12,504 bases of DNA. Source: an uncultured cyanobacterium (GTDB taxonomy: Bacteria; Cyanobacteriota; Cyanobacteriia; PCC-6307; Cyanobiaceae). Below the pieces are notes generated by a model. The model ran no database searches and was not told the origin of the DNA. It saw only the letters and a program-made list of their open reading frames with translations. Shown piece after piece: positions 1 through 5,685 of this stretch. Position 1 is the stretch's first letter. Each line of letters begins with the position of its first letter. The stretch is taken from NCBI GenBank assembly GCA_903928835.1, contig CAIYSK010000077.1, positions 1 through 12,504 on the forward strand. Direction: 5' to 3'. The position numbers and the translations under genes are program-made.

Positions 1-1
1 A

Positions 2-118
2 GGGACACCCCTGACCGCCCTGATGAATTGGGAACAGGACGGAGAACTGCACTCAGAGGACCTCGACCGCCTGCTGGAGCGTCTCCAGGAACCGGAGCTC
101 AAGTCACAAAAGCAGTAA
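2..118 (+). CDS. C-terminal end of an unknown protein (5' end outside window)
   Basis: An open frame enters from the left edge and ends at TAA 116-118, giving 38 residues. The end is rich in Glu, Leu and Arg (for example SEDLDRLLERLQEPELKSQKQ in its second half), with a hydrophilic Lys/Gln tail as is common for a real protein terminus and a probable short helix. I do not recognise the family. The overlapping frame starting at 28 has a low-complexity Arg/Pro/Gly translation and looks like a shadow of this one. That the frame is coding is inferred from its amino-acid make-up alone, so confidence is modest. Confidence 0.45.
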   Translation, partial: GTPLTALMNWEQDGELHSEDLDRLLERLQEPELKSQKQ

Positions 119-374
119 GAACTGCACAGAGCAGGCACCTACAAAGCAGAGGTCTAGCAGCAGGGCAACTTCATCAGACGACAGTGAGAGTAAATGCTCT
201 TGGTCCCCATGGATGACCTTTATGGGGCGGTCGGACACTGGTTTTTCACCGTAGGCACATCGATGCCTCCATCTGGATCAAGCCACCTCAGGACACGAAT
301 CAAAAACAACCTTTCGCCTGGGCATTCATCAAGAGCAAAAGCCCATACGCTGCTACCAGAGGCATGTGTACCCC

Positions 375-695
375 ATGAAGCGATTGTTAGTCCTTGGCAT
401 CGTGCTAATTCCTATCGGGACCGCCAAAGCCAAAACACCAGAAATTCACTGCCCAGGCGATAACACAGTAGAGATGAGATATTGCGCTGGCGTTTCCGCA
501 AGCCAGGCAAGCGCAAAGCTAAAGAAGATGATTAGCCGTGACCAGTTCAAACAATGGCAGGAGACCATAGGTGCACTGTGTGCGAGGGCCTATGCGTCCT
601 ACAAAGAAGGGACTATCTATCCGCAGCTAGTGGTTGGATGCGAAGACCACCTCAGTCGTGCAATGTTGAAAGAATTTGAATCCCTGGGGAATTAG
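375..695 (+). CDS. small exported DUF1311 / LprI-like protein
   Basis: This is a 106-residue protein with a clear signal peptide: Lys-Arg at positions 2-3, a hydrophobic core to about residue 16 and an Ala-Lys-Ala type cleavage site near 17-19. The mature part has four cysteines (26, 37, 69, 89) and the pattern C..-N-T-V-E-M-R-Y-C, then a W-x6-C segment, then G-T-I-Y...C, which fits the DUF1311/LprI N-terminal family. Members are periplasmic, and some (LprI of Mycobacterium) inhibit lysozyme. That role here is inference only. An in-frame GTG at 366 would add three residues. I chose ATG 375 because it starts the signal peptide cleanly and AGAGG at 358-362 is too close to 366. The gene stands alone, its GC is lower than in the phycobilisome genes, and no partner is visible. 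Confidence 0.75.
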   Translation: MKRLLVLGIVLIPIGTAKAKTPEIHCPGDNTVEMRYCAGVSASQASAKLKKMISRDQFKQWQETIGALCARAYASYKEGTIYPQLVVGCEDHLSRAMLKEFESLGN

Positions 696-868
696 GGAAG
701 CCACCCCCCCTTACTCCACCTCAGGACTCCAGGCGACCACAACGCCCCAGCATGCCAGGAGCGCGCAGAGAAATATCTGCCTGTTTTGGCATTGATTGCC
801 TGAATGTGGTCAACGCCCTATTCCGTAACAAAGATAATGATCCTCTTAGGGAATCTGGATGGATCTAA

Positions 869-901
869 TTTGAACTCGCTAGCGATGCCAGCGAGTTCAA
901 A
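869..901. repeat. perfect 12-bp inverted repeat, 9-nt loop
   Basis: TTTGAACTCGCT (869-880) and its exact reverse complement AGCGAGTTCAAA (890-901) flank a 9-nt spacer. As RNA it would be a stable 12-bp hairpin. There is no T-run on either side, so it is not a typical intrinsic terminator. It lies between the DUF1311 gene and the transporter gene. It could end the upstream transcript, be an operator, or be an end of a small mobile repeat. Confidence 0.75.
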
Positions 902-958
902 CATTTACGAGCACCCAAAAAATCACACCAAATATTCAAAAAGGAAGAGACTAGTTCC

Positions 959-989
959 TTGACAAAGAAACTTCCAGGGCGGCAATACT
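959..989 (+). promoter_or_regulatory. possible sigma-70 promoter for the transporter gene
   Basis: A perfect TTGACA (959-964) is followed after 19 nt by AATACT (984-989), which matches 4 of 6 bases of TATAAT. The spacing is slightly long. It would give a leader of roughly 140 nt before the ATG at 1136. The call rests on sequence match only. Confidence 0.3.
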
Positions 990-1135
990 TCTTGCATTAA
1001 CTTTACTCAATACGAATCACCATCCTGAGGGAATGGATCATCACGAACCCCAATACATGAACCCACCTCGGGGCAACACCAACTGCAACCTCACGCTGGG
1101 GGAGACAAGGCAGCAAATGGATTTAGGCTGGCTCA

Positions 1136-2212
1136 ATGGATTCCCAGCGCCAAGGACTGCTCAAAGGTCTGCTCGCTGCTATGACCTTTGGCCTGAGTGC
1201 ACCGTTGATCAGCACTCTGACCTCAACAGGGTCACCACTTGTCTTGGCGGGACTGCTCTATGGAGGATCTGCCCTGGCATTGCTAGCAGCGAGGGCAGTT
1301 CGAGGGCAAAGCAACCAGGAGAGTCCAGTCAAGCGCCAAGACCTGGGAATGTTGACCCTGCTGACCTTGATTGGCGGCATTACTGCTCCCATCTGCCTGG
1401 TCAGCGGGTTGGCACTGCTCTCAGCGGGGTCTGCATCGCTGCTGCTGAATCTGGAGGCAGTCTTCACGATGGGGATTGCCATCTTGGTGGGCAGAGAGCA
1501 TCTCAGTAGAAAAGGCGCCATCGCTGCAGCACTCATCGTTGCTGGGGCAGTGATCATCGGAGGCGGCACCACCACTGGAGCAACGCTTCAAGGGACAGCT
1601 CTGATTGCACTGGCGTGTCTTGGGTGGGGCATGGACAACAACATCAGTCAAAGACTCAGCATCAGGGATCCAATGCAGATCACCCTGCTCAAATCGATTG
1701 GTGCTTCTGCGCCCATGCTGCTGGTCGCAGGACTGACAGGTGCAAAGTTCCCCACACCCATGGAGACGGGAACCATCCTGGTGATTGGTGCCGTTGGGTA
1801 TGGACTCTCCATCTGGTTGGACCTGCTGGCATTACGAGAGTTGGGCGCTGCAAGGGAATCGGTGATTTTTGCAACGGCACCCTTTGTTGGAGCAGGTTTC
1901 GCTGTCCTTGCCCTTAAGGAAGCACTCAGCACCAACCTGATCGCCTCTGGTGTCTTGATGGTTGGCGGCGTTGCCCTGCTACTCAATGAAGACCATGCCC
2001 ACTGGCATCGCCACGATGAGGTATGGCACGAGCACAAACACCTACACACTCCAGATGATCAGGACCCGCACCATGCCCATGAGCATCCGAATGAAGAGGT
2101 AGGAAGTGGGCGTGCAGATCGCCCCTACTGGCATTCCCATCCCCATCGACACAAACCCATTGCCCACTCCCATCCCCATGTGAGTGATGGTCACCATCGG
2201 CATCAGCATTGA
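1136..2212 (+). CDS. EamA-family (DMT) transporter with histidine-rich C-terminal tail
   Basis: The protein has 358 residues. Residues 1 to about 285 are a string of roughly ten hydrophobic helices in two halves, rich in Gly, Ala, Leu and Ser, with the E-A-V-F-T loop motif near residues 106-110 and a second-half A-x-P-F-V-G-A segment. This is the layout of inner-membrane EamA/DMT permeases. Residues 286-358 form a hydrophilic tail with 23 His in 73 residues, in two clusters (WHRHDEVWHEHKHLH and a second with two HSHPH units). Similar His-rich tails occur on some DMT permeases and on metal carriers. Metal binding or metal export (Ni, Co, Zn) is therefore an inference, and the substrate is unknown. 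The start is ATG 1136, with a weak AGG at 1124-1126 and no better in-frame start. GC is lower than in the phycobilisome genes. Confidence 0.85.
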   Translation: MDSQRQGLLKGLLAAMTFGLSAPLISTLTSTGSPLVLAGLLYGGSALALLAARAVRGQSNQESPVKRQDLGMLTLLTLIGGITAPICLVSGLALLSAGSASLLLNLEAVFTMGIAILVGREHLSRKGAIAAALIVAGAVIIGGGTTTGATLQGTALIALACLGWGMDNNISQRLSIRDPMQITLLKSIGASAPMLLVAGLTGAKFPTPMETGTILVIGAVGYGLSIWLDLLALRELGAARESVIFATAPFVGAGFAVLALKEALSTNLIASGVLMVGGVALLLNEDHAHWHRHDEVWHEHKHLHTPDDQDPHHAHEHPNEEVGSGRADRPYWHSHPHRHKPIAHSHPHVSDGHHRHQH

Positions 2213-2355
2213 ACTGGTGGATCAGCAGGTTTAGGGAAAGTCGCAACCGTGCCAAACCAATTACAGAAAGAAATTCCGCAAGTCAATGCAACAGATTTGG
2301 GCAAAGGGCTGGCAATGGCAAACAGAGGCCAATTAGCCATTATGTATAAAAAATT

Positions 2356-2523
2356 TCAGCGCCCTTCCCTTTTGGTGACGGTCAAGGAATAGGCCTCTTT
2401 ATTCTCGAGATAATTCCCTATAGCCTCCTGAACCACCGCAACCATTGCTTTTTGCTCATGAATAGCGAGCAGCTTCAGGGCGAGATGATCGGCCTCTTCA
2501 AGCGAAAAAGTGACCCTCCTCAT
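2356..2523 (-). CDS. small ribbon-helix-helix (CopG/Arc-type) DNA-binding protein
   Basis: This is a 55-residue protein. Its N-terminal MRRVTFSLEEAD is the typical strand of ribbon-helix-helix regulators, followed by two helices (about residues 9-21 and 26-42, the latter VVQEAIGNYLEN). I chose ATG 2523. A TTG at 2556 would add eleven residues, but they would be encoded by the palindromic half-site array itself. The fold is recognised from pattern, while the target is unknown. No toxin-like gene adjoins it, so it is either an orphan antitoxin or a free-standing regulator. It converges on the transporter gene with a gap of about 140 nt. The half-site array at 2531-2555 just upstream points to autoregulation. 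Confidence 0.7.
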   Translation of the reverse strand: MRRVTFSLEEADHLALKLLAIHEQKAMVAVVQEAIGNYLENKEAYSLTVTKREGR

Positions 2524-2530
2524 AGCGTTT

Positions 2531-2555
2531 ATGCAAAAAATGCATTGTATATGCA
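2531..2555. promoter_or_regulatory. three alternating half-sites at exact 10-bp spacing (probable operator)
   Basis: ATGCA (2531-2535), TGCAT (2541-2545) and ATGCA (2551-2555) alternate in orientation, each separated by exactly 5 nt. They therefore sit on the same face of the helix at a 10-bp period. The array ends 7 nt before the regulator's ATG and overlaps a TATACA that could be its -10 (minus strand, 2550-2545). Ribbon-helix-helix proteins commonly bind such cooperative arrays. That this protein binds here is inference. Confidence 0.6.
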
Positions 2556-2905
2556 AAGGTCCAAAAATTGAAGAGACAGAAAGCCGCCAAACTTTAATAA
2601 CATCAATACATCAAAGCAGAGGCGCGGTCTCGAGATCAGGGGCGCCACGCCAGTAGAGAGGGCAGTGCCCTTGATCAGTGTCTTTGGTTCATCGGCCATG
2701 AACCGCCAACGTGGAACGAGGGAGCTCAGTGGAAGGGCAATCCTGGAGCAGGGTCCTAGCCATAGACTGCCTTTACAAGGCACCCAAATCCAGGGAGCAC
2801 TTGCTCGTGCCGCAAGCTCGCCCAATGGTGGGATAGCGGTATGGGAGGGCCAGCCCACAAGCCGCTATCCGCGGTCAAAAAGGCTCCCAACTCACCAGAT
2901 CGGTC
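2556..2905. other. 350-nt intergenic region with structured segment, no gene supported
   Basis: Frames on both strands here translate to low-complexity or unconvincing proteins. The region contains GGGCAGTGCCC (2660-2670, a small dyad) and a strong hairpin at 2831-2870. It also has GGGAGC (2793-2798), complementary to GCTCCC (2883-2888), which could close a larger structure around that hairpin. I do not recognise any known RNA family, and there is no tRNA TPsiC-arm signature. Confidence 0.5.
2831..2870. other. strong hairpin, possible structured RNA element
   Basis: GGATAGCGG (2831-2839) is perfectly complementary to CCGCTATCC (2862-2870). Inside, TGGG (2842-2845) pairs with CCCA (2854-2857) around an 8-nt loop. 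There is no T-run after it on either strand, so a simple terminator is unlikely. It lies 36 nt upstream of the small gene at 2906 and could be a leader structure or part of a small RNA. Confidence 0.4.
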
Positions 2906-3151
2906 ATGTCGATGCGTCAGCCCCCCATGGCGGGCCAGCAGGCTCAAGTGTTTAACAACGCTGACAGCTTTGCCCAGGCCTTTGATGAAGCCTGGAAAAA
3001 ACACGAGGACAGCCAGCCCAACCACGGCCTGGAGCAGGCCGAAAAATTGATGCTCATCCTTGAGCTCGTAGCCGATCACCCATTCCGGCAAAACGAACCT
3101 GACTTGTCCTTACAGGTAGCCACGTTCCGCCTCAGGCTCCTGGGGCTTTAG
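2906..3151 (+). CDS. small unknown protein upstream of cpcT
   Basis: This is an 81-residue soluble protein whose domain I do not recognise. Residues 8-35 (AGQQAQVFNNADSFAQAFDE and on) and 40-58 (LEQAEKLMLILELVAD) look like two amphipathic helices. There is no signal peptide or membrane segment. Possible starts are ATG 2906, 2912 and 2927. None has a clear Shine-Dalgarno, and MAGQQ at 2927 is a reasonable alternative. The stop is 42 nt before the cpcT start and there is no terminator between, so co-transcription with cpcT is likely. A role in phycobilisome assembly is suggested only by position. Confidence 0.6.
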   Translation: MSMRQPPMAGQQAQVFNNADSFAQAFDEAWKKHEDSQPNHGLEQAEKLMLILELVADHPFRQNEPDLSLQVATFRLRLLGL

Positions 3152-3193
3152 GACTCCGGCCAGTAGCGTCCCCCCCAACTGCAAGTGGGTGCC

Positions 3194-3808
3194 ATGGGCA
3201 GCTCCCTTGGTCGGTTGGTGCAGATGCTCAGTGCGGGCTTCAGCAACCAGCAACAGGCCTTTGACAACCCTCCCCTCTATGCCCACATCCTGGTGAAGTT
3301 TCGGCCGATGCCGCAACTGCAGCCGGGTTCCCTCCTGCTGGAGCAGAGCTACGCCATCAATCCGGCCGCTCCCTATCGGATTCGGGTGTTGCGGGCGGAG
3401 CACCAGAACGGGCAGGACGGCGGCAAGCTGATCATCCACAACCAGGCCCTGGCCGACGACCAACGCTTTTGGGGCGCCGTTGACAATCCCGAACTGCGCC
3501 AACAGATCCAACTCTCCGACCTCAAGCCCCTAGAGGGCTGTGCCTACGAGGTGCGCGAAGAGAGCGGCGGCTTCATTGGCGAGGTGGAACCTGGCTGCCG
3601 CTGCCTGGTGGAACGCAAAGGGGCCGTCTCCTACCTCGTGAGTCGCCTCGAACTCAATCCCCAAGGGATGCGCACCCTCGATCGAGGCCACGACCCCCAA
3701 ACCCATGAACACCTCTGGGGCTCCCTGGCGGGACCCTTTGAATTCAGCCGCACCGACGACTACAGCTCCGAGGTTCCCCAGGCCTGGCTGCAAGCCTGGG
3801 AGAGCTAG
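3194..3808 (+). CDS. cpcT: phycobiliprotein chromophore lyase CpcT/CpeT family
   Basis: The protein has 204 residues, the usual size for the CpcT/CpeT (DUF1001) family. Family landmarks are F-S-N-Q-Q-Q-A-F (16-23), YRIRVLR (61-67), G-E-V-E-P-G...CLVERKG (129-143) and the C-terminal LDRGHDPQTHEHLWGS followed by AGPFEF (162-184). CpcT enzymes attach phycocyanobilin to Cys153 of phycocyanin beta, and that cysteine is present in the CpcB encoded here. CpeT, the phycoerythrin paralogue, cannot be excluded from motifs alone, but only phycocyanin genes are visible. I preferred ATG 3194 over GTG 3185 because the family starts shortly before the first helix. The stop lies in a palindrome shared with the convergent downstream gene. 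Confidence 0.9.
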   Translation: MGSSLGRLVQMLSAGFSNQQQAFDNPPLYAHILVKFRPMPQLQPGSLLLEQSYAINPAAPYRIRVLRAEHQNGQDGGKLIIHNQALADDQRFWGAVDNPELRQQIQLSDLKPLEGCAYEVREESGGFIGEVEPGCRCLVERKGAVSYLVSRLELNPQGMRTLDRGHDPQTHEHLWGSLAGPFEFSRTDDYSSEVPQAWLQAWES

Positions 3809-3824
3809 GGGCTGCAGCCTCTAG
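3805..3824. terminator. palindrome at converging gene ends carrying both stop codons
   Basis: CTAGGGGCTGCAGCCTCTAG is symmetrical except for one G/T pair (3809/3820), which would be a G-U pair in RNA. The two TAG stops, of cpcT (3806-3808, plus) and of the minus-strand gene (3821-3823), form its mirror arms. As RNA it gives an 8-bp stem with a 4-nt loop on either strand. There is no T-tract, so intrinsic termination would be weak. A bidirectional transcript end is an inference. Confidence 0.45.
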
Positions 3825-4228
3825 GCGCTCAACTCATCCATAAACGCCTGTTCGTGCTCAACCTGCTGGCGCTCGAACTCTTGACTCTCAAAATTGGGGC
3901 GCTCAAACTCCTGATCGTCCAAGAAGGGCTCTTCCTCGGCGATGGGCTCGTCTAGTTGGGGCGCTTGAACAGCCACCCCCTTGAGGAGCGATTCAAGCCG
4001 GGCCAGCCGGTCTTCGGTTTCAACCAGACGCAGCTCGTTGCCTTCGGCCATGGGGGCGCCTGAGGTCATACCTCTCTCCAGAAGCTCCTCCAGCCCCACC
4101 TCCTGTCCCGCCAGGCGCTCCTCCAGTTCCAACAGCCTGAAGGTGAGGATTTCAGCCACCTGAGAAAGGGTTTGCAACTGGTCGGCCAGTCGCTGGGTGC
4201 AATCTGCCGCCTTCAGCTCGGGAGCCAT
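3821..4228 (-). CDS. acidic coiled-coil protein of unknown function
   Basis: The protein has 135 residues and no signal peptide or membrane segment. Residues about 10-52 (QRLADQLQTLSQVAEILTFR and LLELEERLAGQEVGLEELLE) and 64-84 (ELRLVETEDRLARLESLL) have heptad-like Leu spacing and predict a coiled coil. The C-terminal third (about 92-135) is strongly acidic and repetitive, with QEFER occurring twice (106-110, 116-120). I chose ATG 4228. The frame extends upstream to 4402, but that part reads like promoter DNA of the divergent cpcC. I do not recognise a family. Its place between cpcT and cpcC suggests a phycobilisome-associated or assembly role, which is inference from position only. Confidence 0.65.
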   Translation of the reverse strand: MAPELKAADCTQRLADQLQTLSQVAEILTFRLLELEERLAGQEVGLEELLERGMTSGAPMAEGNELRLVETEDRLARLESLLKGVAVQAPQLDEPIAEEEPFLDDQEFERPNFESQEFERQQVEHEQAFMDELSA

Positions 4229-4307
4229 GGGCCGTTCCAGGGGTCTGGCCGGATGGTATCGGCGGGACAAGGAAACGCCAGGGGCTGGCTGCCCCAGGCG
4301 GCCCTTG

Positions 4308-4317
4308 GTTTGTAACG
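4308..4317 (+). promoter_or_regulatory. shared 10-mer upstream of cpcC
   Basis: GTTTGTAACG occurs here, 141 nt before the cpcC ATG, and again at 5826-5835, 155 nt before cpcB. On the minus strand it reads CGTTACAAAC, which contains GTTACAAA. That fits one half of the HLR1 element bound by the response regulator RpaB in cyanobacteria, (G/T)TTACA(T/A)(T/A). A second, imperfect half (TTCACAAT) is adjacent on the minus strand, but with 1-nt rather than 2-nt spacing. It could also serve the divergent gene that starts at 4228. Confidence 0.4.
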
Positions 4318-4458
4318 ATTGTGAAAGCCTTGGGATTCGGTCAAAACAGACCCATAGGATCCGCCTGGAGCCGTTGGTTGAGTCTTGACTCCCCAGCTGC
4401 ATCGACCTGCCGCCGTTTGGCGCGGCTCCGTCATTCCTCCCTCCGGCCTCTCACGCTC

Positions 4459-5304
4459 ATGACACTCGCCAACGCTGCCTACCTGGGCATCGAGCGTTTT
4501 ACCAATACCCCTTCCAAGGAAAACTGGGCCAACGCCACCGAGAACGACAAGGCCGCCCTGATCCGCGCCGTGTATCGCCAGGTGCTGGGCAACCAATACG
4601 TGATGGCCAGTGAGCGGCTGGAAGGCCCGGAATCCCTCTTCAAGCGCGGCTATCTCAGCGTGCGGGAATTTGTACGCCAAGTGGCCAAGAGCGGCCTCTA
4701 CAGGGCCAAGTTCTTTGAGAACTGCAACGCCTATCGCTTCATCGAGCTCAACTTCAAGCACCTGCTGGGCCGTGCTCCCCAGAACAAGGCGGAGATGCTC
4801 CACCACTTCACGATCCTCCAGGAGCAGGGATTCGACGCCGAAATCGACTCCTACCTCGACAGCGCTGAATACCAAGATCGCTTCGGCGAAGAGGTGGTCC
4901 CCTTCCTGCACGGCTTCAACTACAACGCCGGCCAGCAGGGGCTTCAGTTCTCCTACATGCTCCAGCTCACCCGGGGCGTTGGCGCCTCTGTGCGTGGGGA
5001 TGCCCTCAAGACCCAATCCCGCCTCAACCCTTCGGTGCACGCCGAGCAGCCCATGGCCGTGGTGAGCCCGAACGCGGCCGGAGCCATGTTCCGCAAGGTG
5101 GGCACCGATGGGGTCACCCGCCAGGGCGTGGGTTCCGGCGAAGAAGGCCGGACCTTCCGCGTCGAAATCACCGGGTTCAGCAACTACCGCTTGCACAAGC
5201 GCAGCAACCGGGTGCGTTTCATTCCCTTCAGCAAAATGCTGGAGTACCACCAGCAGATCCAGCGGGAAGGCGGCCGCATTGCCAGCATCACTCCGGTGAA
5301 CTGA
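4459..5304 (+). CDS. cpcC: phycocyanin-associated rod linker polypeptide CpcC
   Basis: The protein has 281 residues, close to the usual size for this linker. Residues about 20-155 are a PBS-linker domain: AVYRQVLGNQYVMASERL (37-54), the REFVRQVAKSGLY segment (69-81), FIELNFKHLLGRAP (94-107) and AEIDSYLDSAEYQ (127-139). Residues about 231-281 are a C-terminal CpcD-like domain. This two-domain layout is that of rod linkers that join phycocyanin hexamers within a rod. ATG 4459 is preferred, since the frame open back to 4321 has an un-linker-like Arg/Ser-rich translation. It is followed after 53 nt by cpcD with no terminator, so the two form an operon. Some motifs resemble phycoerythrin linkers (CpeC), and the assignment to phycocyanin rests on context. 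Confidence 0.92.
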   Translation: MTLANAAYLGIERFTNTPSKENWANATENDKAALIRAVYRQVLGNQYVMASERLEGPESLFKRGYLSVREFVRQVAKSGLYRAKFFENCNAYRFIELNFKHLLGRAPQNKAEMLHHFTILQEQGFDAEIDSYLDSAEYQDRFGEEVVPFLHGFNYNAGQQGLQFSYMLQLTRGVGASVRGDALKTQSRLNPSVHAEQPMAVVSPNAAGAMFRKVGTDGVTRQGVGSGEEGRTFRVEITGFSNYRLHKRSNRVRFIPFSKMLEYHQQIQREGGRIASITPVN

Positions 5305-5357
5305 GCGGCCCTGCGCCCGACCTCCTCCCTCTCGCCCCACCCATTGCTGTCCAAGCC

Positions 5358-5639
5358 ATGAAAGTTTCTGCAGGCACCCGAGGCACCAGCTTCAGTAGCG
5401 GTCGCCAGGTCACCTTCACCGTGACCGGCATGAATAACAACAACTATTCCCGCACCGCGGACATGGTGATGAATGTGCCCTACACCCGCATGAACGAAAC
5501 CATGCGCATGGTGCAGCGAATGGGCGGCAAGATCACGGGGATTGCCGTGAACGGCGGCGACAACAGTGGCAGCGCTCCAGCGCCTGCCCGCAAAAAGACC
5601 GTCAGCAAGGTTGTCAAAGAAGCGCCCACCAACGACTAA
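5358..5639 (+). CDS. cpcD: small rod-capping linker CpcD
   Basis: The protein has 93 residues. Residues about 16-65 are a stand-alone CpcD domain: a beta-rich segment VTFTVTGMNNNNYSRTADMV, then the conserved VPYTRMNETMRMVQRMGGKI (40-59). CpcD caps the distal end of phycocyanin rods and limits rod length. The last 25 residues are an Ala/Pro/Lys extension (APAPARKKTVSKVVKEAP) beyond the core domain. The gene lies 53 nt after cpcC and is followed by a strong intrinsic terminator at 5661-5685, so it ends the cpcC-cpcD transcript. Confidence 0.9.
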   Translation: MKVSAGTRGTSFSSGRQVTFTVTGMNNNNYSRTADMVMNVPYTRMNETMRMVQRMGGKITGIAVNGGDNSGSAPAPARKKTVSKVVKEAPTND

Positions 5640-5660
5640 GCCCCCTGGGCTTAAGCCCCA

Positions 5661-5685
5661 AAAGCCCCCGACTGGGGGCTTTTTT
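5661..5685 (+). terminator. intrinsic terminator after cpcD
   Basis: AAGCCCCC (5662-5669) pairs with GGGGGCTT (5674-5681) around a 4-nt loop and is followed by further T residues to 5685. The perfect palindrome GGGCTTAAGCCC (5647-5658) sits just before it. This separates the linker genes from cpcB-cpcA. Confidence 0.9.

Larger units (their letters stand above)
696..1135. other. 440-nt intergenic region, AT-rich, no gene supported
   Basis: No frame here gives a protein-like translation. The frame from 1033 overlaps the transporter gene out of phase and is a shadow. The stretch is markedly AT-rich (about 35% GC over 901-960 by hand count). It contains a perfect 12-bp inverted repeat at 869-901 and a promoter-like pair at 959-989, both listed separately. 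I see no tRNA and no obvious insertion-sequence ends. Confidence 0.6.

Noticed and set aside
194..463. 89-residue open frame overlapping the DUF1311 gene
   Set aside because: It is out of phase with a protein that has a signal peptide and family cysteines. The translation shows no family feature.
2356..2555. Toxin-antitoxin module around the ribbon-helix-helix gene
   Set aside because: No toxin-like frame lies next to it on the same strand, so it is reported as an orphan regulator.
2529..3091. Minus-strand open frames over 2529-2858 and 2756-3091, and the plus frame 2665-2955
   Set aside because: They overlap each other and the better candidate at 2906-3151, and none has a recognisable motif. 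The first also runs through the half-site array.
4213..5340. 375-residue minus-strand open frame opposite cpcC
   Set aside because: It is antisense to the linker domains of CpcC. Its composition is low-complexity and it overlaps the start of the real minus-strand gene.
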